64,000 nucleotides of DNA, taken from contig JAUJPP010000011.1 in assembly GCA_030562195.1 (NCBI GenBank), positions 4,836,001 through 4,900,000 on the forward strand. Reading direction: 5' to 3'. The stretch comes from Nipponacmea schrenckii. Its lineage: Eukaryota > Mollusca > Gastropoda > Lottiidae. Position numbers and translations under genes: made by a program. Positions 11,291 to 23,013 of this stretch are shown piece after piece; position 1 is the first letter of the stretch; each line of letters begins with the position of its first letter. The notes below the pieces were generated by a model, which saw nothing but the letters and a program-made list of their open reading frames with translations, made no database searches and was not told the DNA's origin.

Positions 11291-14200
11291 TCATTTCTCT
11301 GTGATAACTGTAAGATAACCTGATGTAACACGTGTATAGATATTGCCTGTTTTGTCGCATGTACTCTTGTCTCCTTCATCAGTTACCAAACTTGTACATT
11401 TATTCTCTTTCCCACTTCTCACTTCCTGTAATTGATAATGATCATTTGGTCGGTCTACTGAAGAATTAGTCTTCGGGATATTCGCTATAACATTAATATA
11501 TGAGGGCTCTCTTTGGTCTTCGTTTAGATTCCCTGTACCCTTGATAGATCCATGGATAACTTGTGTGAAGTCAATGTAATCATAATGGGATTTGTCGCCA
11601 TTCTTTTTTCGGTGCCTGGAAAAAACAGAAAGATGTCTCTCAGTTATCTTAGATAAAGCTCATAGCTTGAATTATTAGTAATGTTTTAAGACACAACATG
11701 CAGGTAGTTTTGAACAAAAGGAATAGAAGTACCTTTACTAAGATTGTTAATATACTAGATTCATTCCTTTTTTGATATCAGCGAAAGATTCAAGATATAA
11801 CATTTTAGATTTTTAATTTTAGATTTAAACTTTATTGCATTCCCCTATTTTGTTATTTTCTTCCACAAAACTATTTAAATGTCCAGAGCATTGTAACTAT
11901 GCTTGTCTGGAGAGGGCATATAGCTTAGCCTGCTGTCCAATCCAGTGGAAATAGATATTGTTTATATAAAAAAAAACTTTTTTGAAAAAAAAGAATTCAT
12001 TTTAAAGCTATCAGGTGGTGAGAAAAACCGTATATCATTTTCAAATTTGCTTAAGAGATAATAGGTCTTAGAATGAACATAAAATTTCAAAATTTCAAAA
12101 TTTGGCCAATAGGAGCTCTTTACATTAGTAAACATACCTGCTGCAATAAATAACATAAAACGAATATAATAATCAATAAAACTAAGTAATTATCCGTAAA
12201 GATGCATTTGATTAATGAAAAACGCTTAATAAATTGATTAAGCGTTTTTCAAAAACGGCTTGATTTTGCGAGTTTTCCAGATTTTAAGGAATTCTGTTAC
12301 TTTATGATACCAGGTAAGTTCACTGTTAAATATATTCATATTGACCATTCTTGAGAACTAAAATCTTATGCTCGTGCTAGGACGCAGTATCCCTTTAATA
12401 ACAAATCAACACATGACAAATCGATTACGATTTCCCCTGCAAATAAACTATCGAAACAATTAAAGTGATACTGCGTCCTAGAATGAACATAAAATCTTAG
12501 TTCTCAAGAATTGTCAATATGTGTATATATTCATCAGTAAACTTATCTGGTGTCATACAGTAACAGAATTCCGGGGTTTTTTTTTTTTTTTTTTTTTCAC
12601 TTTTTAACAAAAATTTAATTCCCCCAATTTAATTTGAAATTTCATTTTTATGAATAAATACTAAGGTTTTTTTCTTTTTTTATGTTATTTATGGTAACAG
12701 TTATGTCTATGATGAATAAATACTCTTATTGTCCAAGTTTAAAATTTTCAAATTTTATGTTCATTCTAAGACGTAGTATTGTTTTAAGTGCATGTATATG
12801 AATTACCTGATAAAACAGTAGAGAGCTATTCCACCTATGTTTATTATAATAACCACTGCTAGAATTCCACTAAATGTAGTTATGATAAGAGTTTGATCTG
12901 CACCGGCAGTTGATGCAGGTTTGTTTAGAGCTGTAGTTGTAGGATTCGTAAAAGACATATCTGTAGCTATATTATGACTTGATGCAGGAAAAGCTGTAGT
13001 TGTATCTATAGCATTATTAGTTTGGTCTGAACTAGCGGAAGGTGAAATATTTGAATCAGTAGTTAGATGTCTCGATGTTGTGAAAAATGTAGTTGTAGAC
13101 TCTGTGGTAAAAAATAGGACTCAGTTACCATCTTAGAACAAACGAATAACGGAGACTGTAAAACATGCGTGGTATCCAAACCATGGGTTGCCTTATTTTT
13201 TTTTTTATTTATATATATATAAACTCCATGATCGGGCAGTTCATAAATATATCAGTTGAAAGTAGAGATATTCTTATGATCGGGAAAATACCAGTTTGTC
13301 TTACAAGAAAATTTAAATTTACCGGGGGAAATTCTTAGGAAAAGCCATTAAATTTGTATTTTTTTTGATTAACCCCTTTTCTGGGCATGAAAAACCAACC
13401 GGGCAGTTTAAAATTTTGTTGGGAAAATTATTGGGAAACCCGATTAAAAACCTTTTGTTTTTTAAAATTTTCCCCAGTTGGGAAAAACCCCTTTTTGGCC
13501 GTATTTGGGAAAAAAAGTAGTTGGAATACCTTTTTTACCTTTGGGAAAACCTGGAATACCTGTAGTTTTGGAATACCTGTAGTTGGGGAAAACCTGTAGT
13601 TGGAATACCTGTAGTTTGGGAAAACCTGTAGTTTGGGAAAACCTTTTGGGAAAACCTGTAGTTTGGGAAAACCTGTTGTTTTGGGAAAACCTGTAGTTGG
13701 GAAAACCTGTAGTTGTAATACCTGTTGTTGGAATACCTGGAATACCTGTAGTTCTAATACCTGTAGTTCTAATACCTGTAGTTGGAATACCTGGAATACC
13801 TGTAGTTTGAATACCTGTAGTTGGAATACCTGTAGTTTGAATACCTGTAGTTGGAATACCTGGAATACCTGTAGTTTGAATACCTGTAGTTTGAATACCT
13901 GTAGTTTGAATACCTGCAGTTCGAATACCTGTAGTTTGAATACCTGTAGTTGTCTCAATGGTCGTTGAACCTGTTATAATATTGTTATATAGCGAGTGTC
14001 AAATCATATCCCTTATCTTCGCTTGGTTTCAAACCCACCAAAAGGAAAACTTCAAATGTTAACGAAATCCTTCAACTATATTTTTCAGAGTTATGTGACC
14101 TTTTTCTGTATAATGATTGAGGTTTAATTCTCCTGGCTTGTGTTACGTTGTACTTCATTTGTATAAATACTGCATAATAATCGATCATCACTTCGTTCTA

Positions 14201-17107
14201 TAAAACATCAAAAACCTTACCTGCTGTATTAGTACATCCGCCACAACTTACTGACCCTATAATAAATTTTGAAAGACAATTTTCTTCGCTTCATTTGAAC
14301 TTTGATATATCAATATCGTCTGATAATAACCAATAAAATAACAACCATATAATTCTTTTCTAATCTTATTATCATTCTCTTGATATTTGTCTTAATCCGA
14401 ACCCAGTTCAATCTCTTTTTTAACTTCAAAATTGGCATGTTTGTAAAACGATGAAATGGAAAGTTAACCAAATAATTAATAAAATAGCTTACCATTACCC
14501 TGTAATTCAAAAAATATAACATCGTCAACATCTGGTTCCATTCCTCGTATCTCCAGTATAAAATATGAAGAATAGAAAGACGTATATAAGAAAGTATTAT
14601 CACTTGTAATACGATCAATCAAATTCCCAAACGACGTAAATATTTTCACGTTGGGCCAGTTGCGTTTAGTTAAATGAATAAAGAAAATTTGTACAAAAAT
14701 ATCCACCGAGCTATTGAAAGAACAGTCACAGTTAATCTTCTGTCCTTTCAACTTCTTTCCAGAAAGATATAAAATAGCCTCGTTAGATCTTTCAACTTTT
14801 ACTGATACATCCAGCACTGAAAATAGACAGAGAATAACAAAAATATAGATATCCTTTCATAATTTGTCTTTAATTTTCTTTTAAAAATCTAATCCTCGTA
14901 TGTAATTCAAGCAAAATAGACATAATTAAATATCTAGGTATATAATTGAATATCTAGGTATTCTATGTAAATAATTGAATATCTAGGTATATAATTAAAT
15001 ATCTTGGTAAATAATCGAATATCTAGGTATATAATTGAATATCTTGGTATATAATTGAATATCTTGGTATATAATTGAATATCTTGGTATATAATTGAAT
15101 ATCTTGGTATGTAATTGAACAAGTTGGTATATAATTGAATATCTTGGTATATAATTGAATATCTTGGTATATAATTGAAAATCTAAGTATATAATTGAAT
15201 ATCGTGGTATATAATTGAATATCTTGGTATATAATTGAATATCTTTGTGTATAATTGAAAATCTTGGTATATAATTGAATACCTTGGTATATAATTGAAT
15301 ATCTTGGTATGTAATTGAACAAGTTGGTATATAATTGAATATCTTGGTACATTATTGAATATCTTGGTGTATAATTGAATTTCTTGGTATATAATTCAAT
15401 ATCTTGATATATAATTGAATATCTTGATATATAATTCAATATCTTGATATATAATTAAATATCGTGGTATATAATTGAATATCTTGATATATAATTGAAT
15501 ATCTTGATATATAATTGAATATCTTGATATATAATTGAATATCTTGATATATAATTAAATATCGTGGTATATAATTGAATATCTTGATATATAATTGAAT
15601 ATCTTGGTATATAATTGAATATCTTGGTATATAATTGAATATCTTGGTGTATAATTGAAAATCTTGGTATATATTTGAATATCTTGGTATATAATTGAAT
15701 ATTTTTGTGGTATTTTCTTGGTATTTGATTTTAGAAACAAAAAGATTTAAAATGTTTCTTACCAGAATGACAGTAGAACGGATAATTCACCAATCTTTCT
15801 TGTTCTGTTTGTACTCCAGTTATCTTTATATTACAAGAGTTTTGAAGGGTACATTTCTCATACACTTTTATGCGATTGTTTCGGGAAACATGGATATTGT
15901 AGTAATTTATTTCAAAAGGTTTATATTTTGATGTAGAAAAATCTTTTTCACATGTATTGTAGTTCCGAATACCACATTCGTTGTACGTATCATATTTAGA
16001 AACATCGTTCATTATATAACCGTATGGTTCCATTTGGATTACTGTATTTTCTTTACACTTTATTGTTATGCTTTTATTATATTGGGTAGCTGACACACAC
16101 CCACAAAGGAAAGACAATCCAGATCCAATAGGAGGGTATGATAAAATCTCGGATTGGGATTCTGAAATATAACGTTTCATTACAATCATAATGTGACGAC
16201 GAAAATTACGAAAATTACGTTTAGTCTGCCCCTGTAGTATTAACCAATCAGTGGTGGATTAACTACTAGAAGTACAAAGAACATAAGATAAATAAAGAGA
16301 AGTAGTATATCAATAATAGTATTTTTTTTTTTTATCTAAAGTATGAAAGTTTGATCAAACTGAAATTGTGGAAGTATGATGAATTGTATAAAAACAACTG
16401 TCACTGTTTTTATCGGTTTCCGTCTGTAAATGTTGAAAAGAAATATGGCGATATATAAGGGGAATGAACCGTAATCTGATAGGATTTTTTATCATATTAT
16501 ATTAATCTGATAATGGTTATAGTCCTCGAAATATACCTGCTTTACTAGCTGAATTGGGTTGTTCAATGTGTGAGTTTCCACCTCCTTATATAGGCGAGAG
16601 CCTGTTCTCCAGTCCTTTTCATATGTATATTTTGAATAAAATTTTGTTTATAAAAATATATATATATCTTAGGCCGACTATAGATCTATTTTACGATGTA
16701 TAATATCGGGGAGGTATCTATATCATCATAGCTCTGTAAGTTTTATTCCTGTGTAGATTCCGAGACTATAAGATTTACAAAATATCTTTTAAGAAATTCA
16801 AATGGTATTATATCATCAATACAACACAATATCACTATACCCTAATAAACTGATAAAAGTCGTTATTCAAAACTATACAAAAACGAATCCTCCATTTTCC
16901 AATAAAGTTTAAAGTTTTTCAATATTAGAAATATATAGATTTATCATGTTAGATTTGTTTTCTACTGTGAATATATATACTCTTACTGACCAATTTTGAG
17001 ATTGTTCATTCTAAGAAGTAGTATTCCTTTTAAATTCCAGAAGATTATCTATGGAAATAATTACCTTTAAAACTAACTATAACGAACAACAGATAAACTA
17101 ACTTCAT
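11291..17107 (-). CDS. Single-pass receptor: SUEL-like lectin domain, mucin-like stalk, TM, Tyr-motif tail
   Basis: Exons on the minus strand: 17107-17065, 16161-15763, 14816-14493, 14256-14221, 13970 to an uncertain end, 13101-12807, 11615-11291. The first four joins and the start of the fifth are all phase 1. Exon 1 encodes a signal peptide (MKLVYLLFVIVSF). Exon 2 has about nine cysteines with ITIKC, VIQMEPYGYI and CTLQNSCNI, resembling SUEL/galactose-binding lectin domains. Exon 3 is a beta-rich domain I cannot name (perhaps CUB-like). A 12-codon linker, Thr-rich repeats and a Thr/Ser stalk follow. The transmembrane helix is at about 12809-12885, ending in YCFIR. The 107-residue tail has tyrosines in HYDYIDF, PSYINVI, HYQLQ, IYTRV and SGYLTV. 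Probably a surface lectin receptor; ligand unknown. The exon with the repeats runs into a noisy block, so full length is not determined. Confidence 0.78.
12217..12250. repeat. Short perfect hairpin
   Basis: GAAAAACGCTTAAT (12217-12230) is followed after six bases by its exact reverse complement (12237-12250). It lies in the last intron of the lectin receptor, near the left edge of a larger foldback. Confidence 0.8.
12288..12572. repeat. Foldback element in the last intron of the lectin receptor
   Basis: GGAATTCTGTTAC at 12288 is inverted at 12560-12572, and the arms continue inward for about 120 bp with mismatches, meeting around 12410-12460. The arms contain GGACGCAGTATCCCTTT and its inverse. 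Related single-arm pieces occur at 7210-7330, near 6380, 12050, 12760 and 17010, so it belongs to a dispersed family. A T-run follows at 12578. Confidence 0.75.
13428..13970 (-). repeat. Coding minisatellite: Thr-rich TTGIP/TTGIQ stalk repeats
   Basis: From the acceptor at 13970 the minus strand reads GSTTIETTTGIQ and then about 25 pentapeptide-like units (TTGIQ, TTGIP, TTGIR, TTGFP) in the frame of the lectin receptor. The unit is a 15-bp motif, TACAGGTATTCAAAC or similar. Such Thr/Pro repeats in an extracellular stalk usually carry O-glycans. Beyond about 13680 the repeats degrade into homopolymer-rich sequence (GGGAAAACC variants) where the frame cannot be trusted. Confidence 0.8.
14925..15705. 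repeat. 20-bp minisatellite in an intron of the lectin receptor
   Basis: Around 39 tandem copies of ATAATTGAATATCTTGGTAT with minor variants (CTTGATAT, GTGGTAT, a TGAACAAGTTGG variant at about 15116 and 15316). The 200-bp spacing of that variant suggests a higher-order repeat. It occupies the intron between the lectin exon and the next domain exon. The long open frames across it are artefacts of periodicity. Confidence 0.95.
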
Positions 17108-19100
17108 TTTGAACTGTGTATATCCTCGAACCTAGGTCTGCTGGCTTTCCTGGTTAAACTTTAACAATGTAAAACAAGTGTTTAATATTTATAAAACCAA
17201 TTATAGGACTTTAATATGTTCTACTATATTACATCATTAACCAATAAACTTGACAACTCGCCAGTGATTGACAGGCATATAGGAACTGAAATATAATCAC
17301 ATTTCCAGACTCTATCAAAATAAATTTTTACAGTTTTTATTATAAATTACGCACGACATTATTTTATTATGAATTAAAACTTTTAAGGCAATTAATATTA
17401 TAAAGATTCTCAACATTTCTACCAAACTGTCAATAGTTGTAATTATATAAACGTACAGTAGAACTTGTGTTCAGAGAATATCGAGGGAATATTGAAAAAC
17501 GGTAATTTAATGAAGGTGGTCTCTTATGAGAGGATCGGATAAACTGCAAGACCTTAACAGGTTTACTCCCATTTCTCACAATTCCCATTTCTCATAATTA
17601 ATTATTTATGGTTCAGTGCATCTTTAATCCCTAGCTGTACCCCTATAGACACATGGTCATAACCCATTATATAGGCAATAGTATTCTTTAATCTCAATCT
17701 CAATAATATAAACACTCAATATAAACAACAAAATATTTGCACATATTTAAGCACTTTGATGAAATCGATTAAGTTTCGTCAAATTAATGACCAACTGAAT
17801 CCAAATATTCCCTAAATAGTCTTCTCTTGACTGACCAACTGATTCTTTAATCGTCCCAACCTATTGTCAATTTCCCTATAAACTCGTTGTTTTAACTTAA
17901 AATCTAAAATAGTTGGGTGAACATTTTGTCTAAGCGACTGTGAAATCCCTCTAAATTGTTGTTGGTGCGACTGTGTTGTAATGGTTCCAAAGATGGATGG
18001 GAAATCTGGCCTCATCATCAACTCAGGTAGTTGTGATATAGTCATGGAAGGCAACCTTCTTCTCTACATCTGGAGCATTCTTCGATACACGTTTCTTGGT
18101 CTCTATCAATTGGTAGATCGACAATCCTCCTATAACTCATGTCATTTGATAAAGTTACGTGTTTTTAACCAAAAGGTTGATTGAAGCCAGTTAACATCAA
18201 ACGAATTTGGGATAGCAAATACATGAATATATCAAAAAAACCGTAAAGAAACTGTAGAAAATGAATGATTAATTGTGTTCATTGTTGTTAATCCATCTAC
18301 TGAAATGCTTGGACAATTCCATTTATACTATAGATATTTAATATTTTCAGAATTTGATTTAATTTATGAGAACTGGGAAATGAGTAATGAGGATTATGAG
18401 TAATGGGAACACACCCCACCACTTAACAAAGAGTCTATAATTCATACTGACTGCAGTTTATATATATATATATATCTCTCTCTCGGATATTACACAAACA
18501 CTGTATTAAATTAAACAGTATCATGATTTCTACTCATTCTTCATCGCATTACGGTTGTCTTCCTTGTTGTTTTCAATATCAAATGTTTGTAACGAAACCA
18601 AAACTTAAGGGTGTGTACAAATTTAATTTGTGCTTTCATGTTTCACTAAATAGTCCCTTATATTGGAATGGTCTGCGCAACATCACGAAAACCATAGATC
18701 TATTTATGTATTTCAATGGAATATCTAATGTAGAAATATTACGACAAAATAAATCTAAAATTGCTTACAATTATGAACGTATTGCAACAGCCTGAAAATA
18801 TTATGTAGGATAAATTTGCAATGACCTACATCTAGACAATATATTGAATATCATTTGACCTAGTTTTCACAGTCATAAAATAATTAGGTCACACCTTCCG
18901 TAACGGTTTAAGATGGCGAAAATATGAAAATTATCAATTTTTGCTGTATTTAAGTACACTTATCTCTCTATATATATACAAATATTTGATGCGATTTGGT
19001 CTCTAGAGAGTAAGGTGGTGTGTTATTTCCGCATTATATAACACTATAATATTGTTTTAGCTTATAATACATAGACTGAAATATTTTTTATGTGTTATAT
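17108..19100. other. Upstream of the receptor; possible unrecognised coding fragments
   Basis: The receptor promoter presumably lies just above 17107, but I see no clear TATA or initiator. On the minus strand, 18054-17812 encodes about 80 residues of protein-like composition (SQLPELMMRPDFPSIFG, then HPTILDFKLKQRV) with a stop just upstream. Another frame upstream reads CIEECSRCREEGC, suggesting one frame broken by a shift. I cannot name it. A plus-strand open frame at 18523-18795 has no recognisable features. TATATA microsatellites lie near 18460 and 18970. Confidence 0.3.
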
Positions 19101-19442
19101 ACCCGCAAAACCTCAACTGCGGCATAAATCGAGATTTTTTGGAGATTACCCTATGGAAACAGCGTTAGAAAATAGAGGTTTAGCAAAAAAATCACGAAAT
19201 ATGAACCGGTAGTGTTTAATCTCATATCTCTATACTTCTTCTTTTAAACACCCCCCCCCACACACCCATATAATGTACCCTCATTTGTACTCCGACTCTT
19301 AATTATTATAGTTCGGATACGTTTATGCACCAAAACATGTGTAAAAATAATGGTAGAACCCTCTCAGTTGCCCATGGGAGGCTAACGCCGCCGCTGATCC
19401 AGAATCTAAGTCACTGTTAGATAATAAAGAGTAGGTTTTATT

Positions 19443-19570
19443 ATGACGTCACAATAACGTGAGCGTCATTTCTAAGTATTTCTGAGAAATATTTGGACGT
19501 GTAGCGTTTGCTCTCTACAAAAAATACAAATTTTCATCTCGAAAACAAAAATTATTCAACATTTTGTAAG
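19443..19570 (+). promoter_or_regulatory. Upstream alternative promoter/first exon of copy A (putative)
   Basis: TGACGTCA (19443-19450) and ATAACGT are followed about 100 bases later by ATTATTCAACATTTTGTAAG and a GTAAGT donor at 19571. This resembles the proximal promoter and first exon at 20140-20314. It is present only upstream of A and E, so it may be a duplicated, alternative first exon. Confidence 0.4.
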
Positions 19571-19619
19571 GTAAGTTACCTTAAATAAGATTGTTATGCT
19601 CTGTTCCGTATTGGACCTA

Positions 19620-20065
19620 ATTCTGACCCATGTAAAATGAGTCATGTTTTGCTGAATGTTAAAAATGATAATGTCCTTGTGTTTTGGACAGAATTCTGGC
19701 CCGTGTAAAATGAGTCATGTTTGCCCCATAGGCTGAATGTTAAACAGGACCATGTAAAATAAAGAGTCTATGTTTGTCCCCATGGGCTGAACTTTGACAG
19801 GACCATCCATGTCCTTGTGTTTTGGACATAATTCTGACTCATGTAGAATAAAGCGTCTATTTTTGCCCCATGGGCTGAATGTTAAACAGGACCATGAAGA
19901 ATGTTTGACTCTATGGCCTAAATGTTCAACAGGCCACGTAAATAAAGAGTTTATGATTGTCTCTATGGGCTGATTGTTAGACATAGTTCTTGTGTATTGG
20001 ATCTAATTCTGACCCATGTAAAAAAATAGTCTTTTTCTCTATGGACTGAATGTTAGACAGGACCA
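19620..20065. repeat. Imperfect tandem repeats between the two promoters of copy A
   Basis: Units of roughly 60-75 bp containing GGCTGAATGTTAAACAGGAC, CATGTAAAATAAAGAGTC and ACAAGGACAT-like or reversed variants. The same array occurs inverted at 57360-57835 upstream of copy E. Confidence 0.8.
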
Positions 20066-20139
20066 TCTTCTAATTTAAAATGTAGAACTATAAAATAATC
20101 TTAATTTTGAATAAAGAGTGGGGGTGGGGAGTCTATTCA

Positions 20140-20314
20140 CCAATCAGCGTAAAGCATTTTGCAAGGCGTTATTGACTATGACGTCATAATAACGTTAGGT
20201 AATAATGCTTACATTATTCGACATTTTGTTGGAACGTTAAGACGCATAACTTCAATTTATTTGAAATTAGTCTTAAATTTACCCTTTTAAACGGTCGAAT
20301 ACTACGAACATTAG
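20140..20314 (+). promoter_or_regulatory. Copy A promoter and non-coding first exon
   Basis: CCAAT box (20140-20144), CRE palindrome TGACGTCA (20179-20186), then ATAACGTTAGGTAATAATG. A non-coding exon ends at a GTAAGT donor (20315), and the acceptor is at 20426, two bases before the ATG. The arrangement is conserved in all five copies, supporting it as the functional promoter. The start site itself is inferred. Confidence 0.6.
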
Positions 20315-20428
20315 GTAAGTTCTTCAGGTGTGTGCTAATTTCACTATATTTCGTTGATTTCTCAAAAATATCCGTAACTTCCGACGAATTTTGATGTAAT
20401 TTCATGTTCATTATCATTTATTGTAGAA

Positions 20429-22504
20429 ATGGCTTACGTTGAAAATGCTCGTGCTAATGTACGTGTAAATCTTCTAAAACGTGGGTGGTTTATTTCTCTT
20501 GGAGAATTTCATTTCACCCCAAAGAAGAGCGAAGTAAATGACAATGGTGATATTGGAACCTTCAATGGAAAACAGCTGGAATGGAAACCCAAGAACAATA
20601 TAGAGACATTGTTGAATATGTTGACTCCGGGTGAAAGCTCACTGAAAACAGGACAAGGCCGGGGTAAGTGTGTCCAATAATGGTCTGTCTTTTGTGGAAA
20701 ACGTAACTAAATGTCGATTCTGTATTCAAAGCAGCTTCACACCCATAATTCCAGTCCACTCAGCTGTAAATGGGTTCTGATAAACCGGTAAGATCATTGT
20801 CAAGAGATTTGTCCAAGGATCAGCTGATAGAAAGGACAGGGTCACTGTAGACTTAGTTGTTATCCTTGCAAAATATAAATGTTTCTTTCTTTCACTTCAC
20901 CCATAGAACATTTCCGCATGATTCAATATTCAGATGGCTGTTCATTAATCAAGAAGTAAAACAGTTGTCCCCACCCACCCAGTTTCATTGGGTTCTATTC
21001 CTGGTGCTATATCCTGGAGTTAAGAATAGTTCTGTTGAAATTGACACTGTAACAGTTTTCTAACAAACACAAACATTTATTTTTATTTGTAGAAACTATG
21101 GATAAGAAGGAGATGCGCGAGAGTTTGTTCTCGAAAGGATGGTTTGCTGTACAGAGCAACACAGACTCTGGTAAACTTAGAGCAGCTAGAGCTGAACCTG
21201 ATGGGCCTCTTAGACATGTTGGTAGCCAATTTAACGAAGGGGCCGACGTATTTAACCGAAGTGGTAAAACAACAGGACATGCTAAAGATGGTAAGATTTC
21301 GAAGAATATTACAGTAGTCGACTAGATTCTAAAAATCGTACCAGAAAATCTCAAGTCGTAAAATAAATCCATACCATGTTCTTCACATTATAACAGTGTT
21401 CTAATAAACAGATGATTTATTTGTAGGCACTATGGATAAAGAAAGGCTTTGTAAGAATCTTCTCTCCCGTGGCTGGTATACAGCATCTAGCAACACAGAG
21501 CCTCAGAAACCACTAGTAGTCGCTGAAAACCGACTCAAGAAAGAGTTCAACAGTTCAGATATAGGCGAAACACCCGTCGCTAAAGATAAAAATGTTTTAA
21601 CAATAGTGAAAGCGAAGCGACATGTTCAACTTGGTAAGATTTTGATAAATATTCTTACAGAGCAAACAAAAAGAGTTGATACAGCACAATAATGGATTTA
21701 ATAAAAAAAAAGACGTATAGTGTTATATAAACCACACTAAATATCGTTTCTATATATTGTTGACAAACCAGCTTAAGCAAATATATATCTAGACCGAGAA
21801 TTGCAATAAAGCCTCACTATTTCGTGATTTTTCTCTAAGAGTTTCTGTGCAATACCCTAATAGAATTAATCTACAGCGCTTCCTTACCCCACAATTTAAA
21901 AAATCGCCAGGGGTTGAAAATCTCTGATTCTTTCATGTTATAACACGTTATAAGTTCAAGGTAATCTTTTTTTTCAGGAAAAGCTTCCAAGAAAATCCAA
22001 CGACAAGAACCAACTTTTAACTTTCTTCTTCAACAAGGTTTGGTTATATTCAACCGTGAACGTCAACAGGTTACAAAGGTCAATCTTCAAACTCAGGATA
22101 AAACTCAACTCAATACCTCACCAAAAGATAAATATAAGAATGCTTTGGAGACGAATGACCATAAACCTATTACTCCTGGTGGACATGGTAAGTGGGTTTC
22201 TACTTTCAATTTTAAGGATGACTGACCATACCCATTGCCCATTCGGATATGTTACCTGCCCCTCCGGATATATTACTTGCCCCTCCGGATATATTACTTG
22301 CCCCTGCGAACAAATAAAGTCCGATTACCGACCTGATAAGGCGTAAAAAAGAACATAACAGAATATAACTCATTTCATTTATCTTATATATTATTATTGA
22401 ATTATTATTTTTATATAGGAGCATGTCAACAGAAGAAAAAGTTCTTAAAAAAATTTCTAAAACGATCCAGAAAATTGATTGAAAGTGAAATAAATGAGGA
22501 TTGA
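20429..22504 (+). CDS. Copy A: five-exon gene of an unrecognised LLxxGW-repeat family
   Basis: Coding exons: 20429-20663, 21093-21290, 21427-21633, 21978-22187, 22419-22504. Every join is phase 1, giving 311 residues. Exons 1-4 each encode one module of about 66-79 residues: LLKRGWF (GWF at 19-21), LFSKGWF (94-96), LLSRGWY (160-162) and the diverged LLQQGLV (230-236). Exon 5 gives a short basic tail (KKKFLKKFLKRSRK) that could be a nuclear signal. There is no signal peptide, membrane segment or cysteine framework. I do not recognise the family. Intron retention after exon 4 would end the protein at GKWVSTFNFKDD. Intron 4 has a few 20-bp units of the GGATATATTACTTGCCCCTC type. It differs from B by GGHG instead of DGFG at the end of exon 4. 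Confidence 0.82.
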
Positions 22505-22829
22505 AGATCAAAATGGGAAAATCATATTCACAGTACACCATCAGGTCTTTCAAACATGGAATACCAAATCTTTACTATTTATTTGTTATATTATATTTTG
22601 AAATAAATAGATTTATATATTTTTGAAACTATCTTATTTATGTAAATGAAATGATTGGAGTTTTACGTCCTACTCTTCTGTACCTAATGGGCTAATGAAA
22701 AAGTGCAAAGCCATGCAGGATGCATTAAAAACATAATTGTGTGAATCACATGTCGTCAAGATAAGCTTAGGATAAAAAAGTTATTTATCAATATAAGTTT
22801 AAAGAGGGATTTAATATGCTTAATTTACG

Positions 22830-22995
22830 AGAACACCATGCCTGTCTCTGTAGAACACCATGCTTGTAAATCTCTATAGAACACCATGCTTGTAAATCTC
22901 TGTAGAACACCATGCTTGTAAATCTCTGTAGAACACCATGCTTGTAAATCTCTGTAGAACACCATGCATGTAAATCCGTGTAGAACACCATGCTC
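22830..22995. repeat. 26-bp minisatellite 3' of copy A
   Basis: Six or seven copies of a unit containing CTGTAGAACACCATGCTTGT. The same unit in the opposite orientation forms the much longer array at 50740-51440 beyond copy D. Confidence 0.92.
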
Positions 22996-23013
22996 AAAAT
23001 TGGATCTCTACCT

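Noticed and set aside
13633..13968. Plus-strand cysteine-rich repeat protein (NTCS repeats)
   Set aside because: It is the antisense shadow of the Thr-rich coding repeats of the receptor, which fits spliced exons on the minus strand.
14934..15740. Open frames of tyrosine/isoleucine-rich repeats on the minus strand
   Set aside because: They are produced by the 20-bp intronic minisatellite and lie inside an intron of the receptor.
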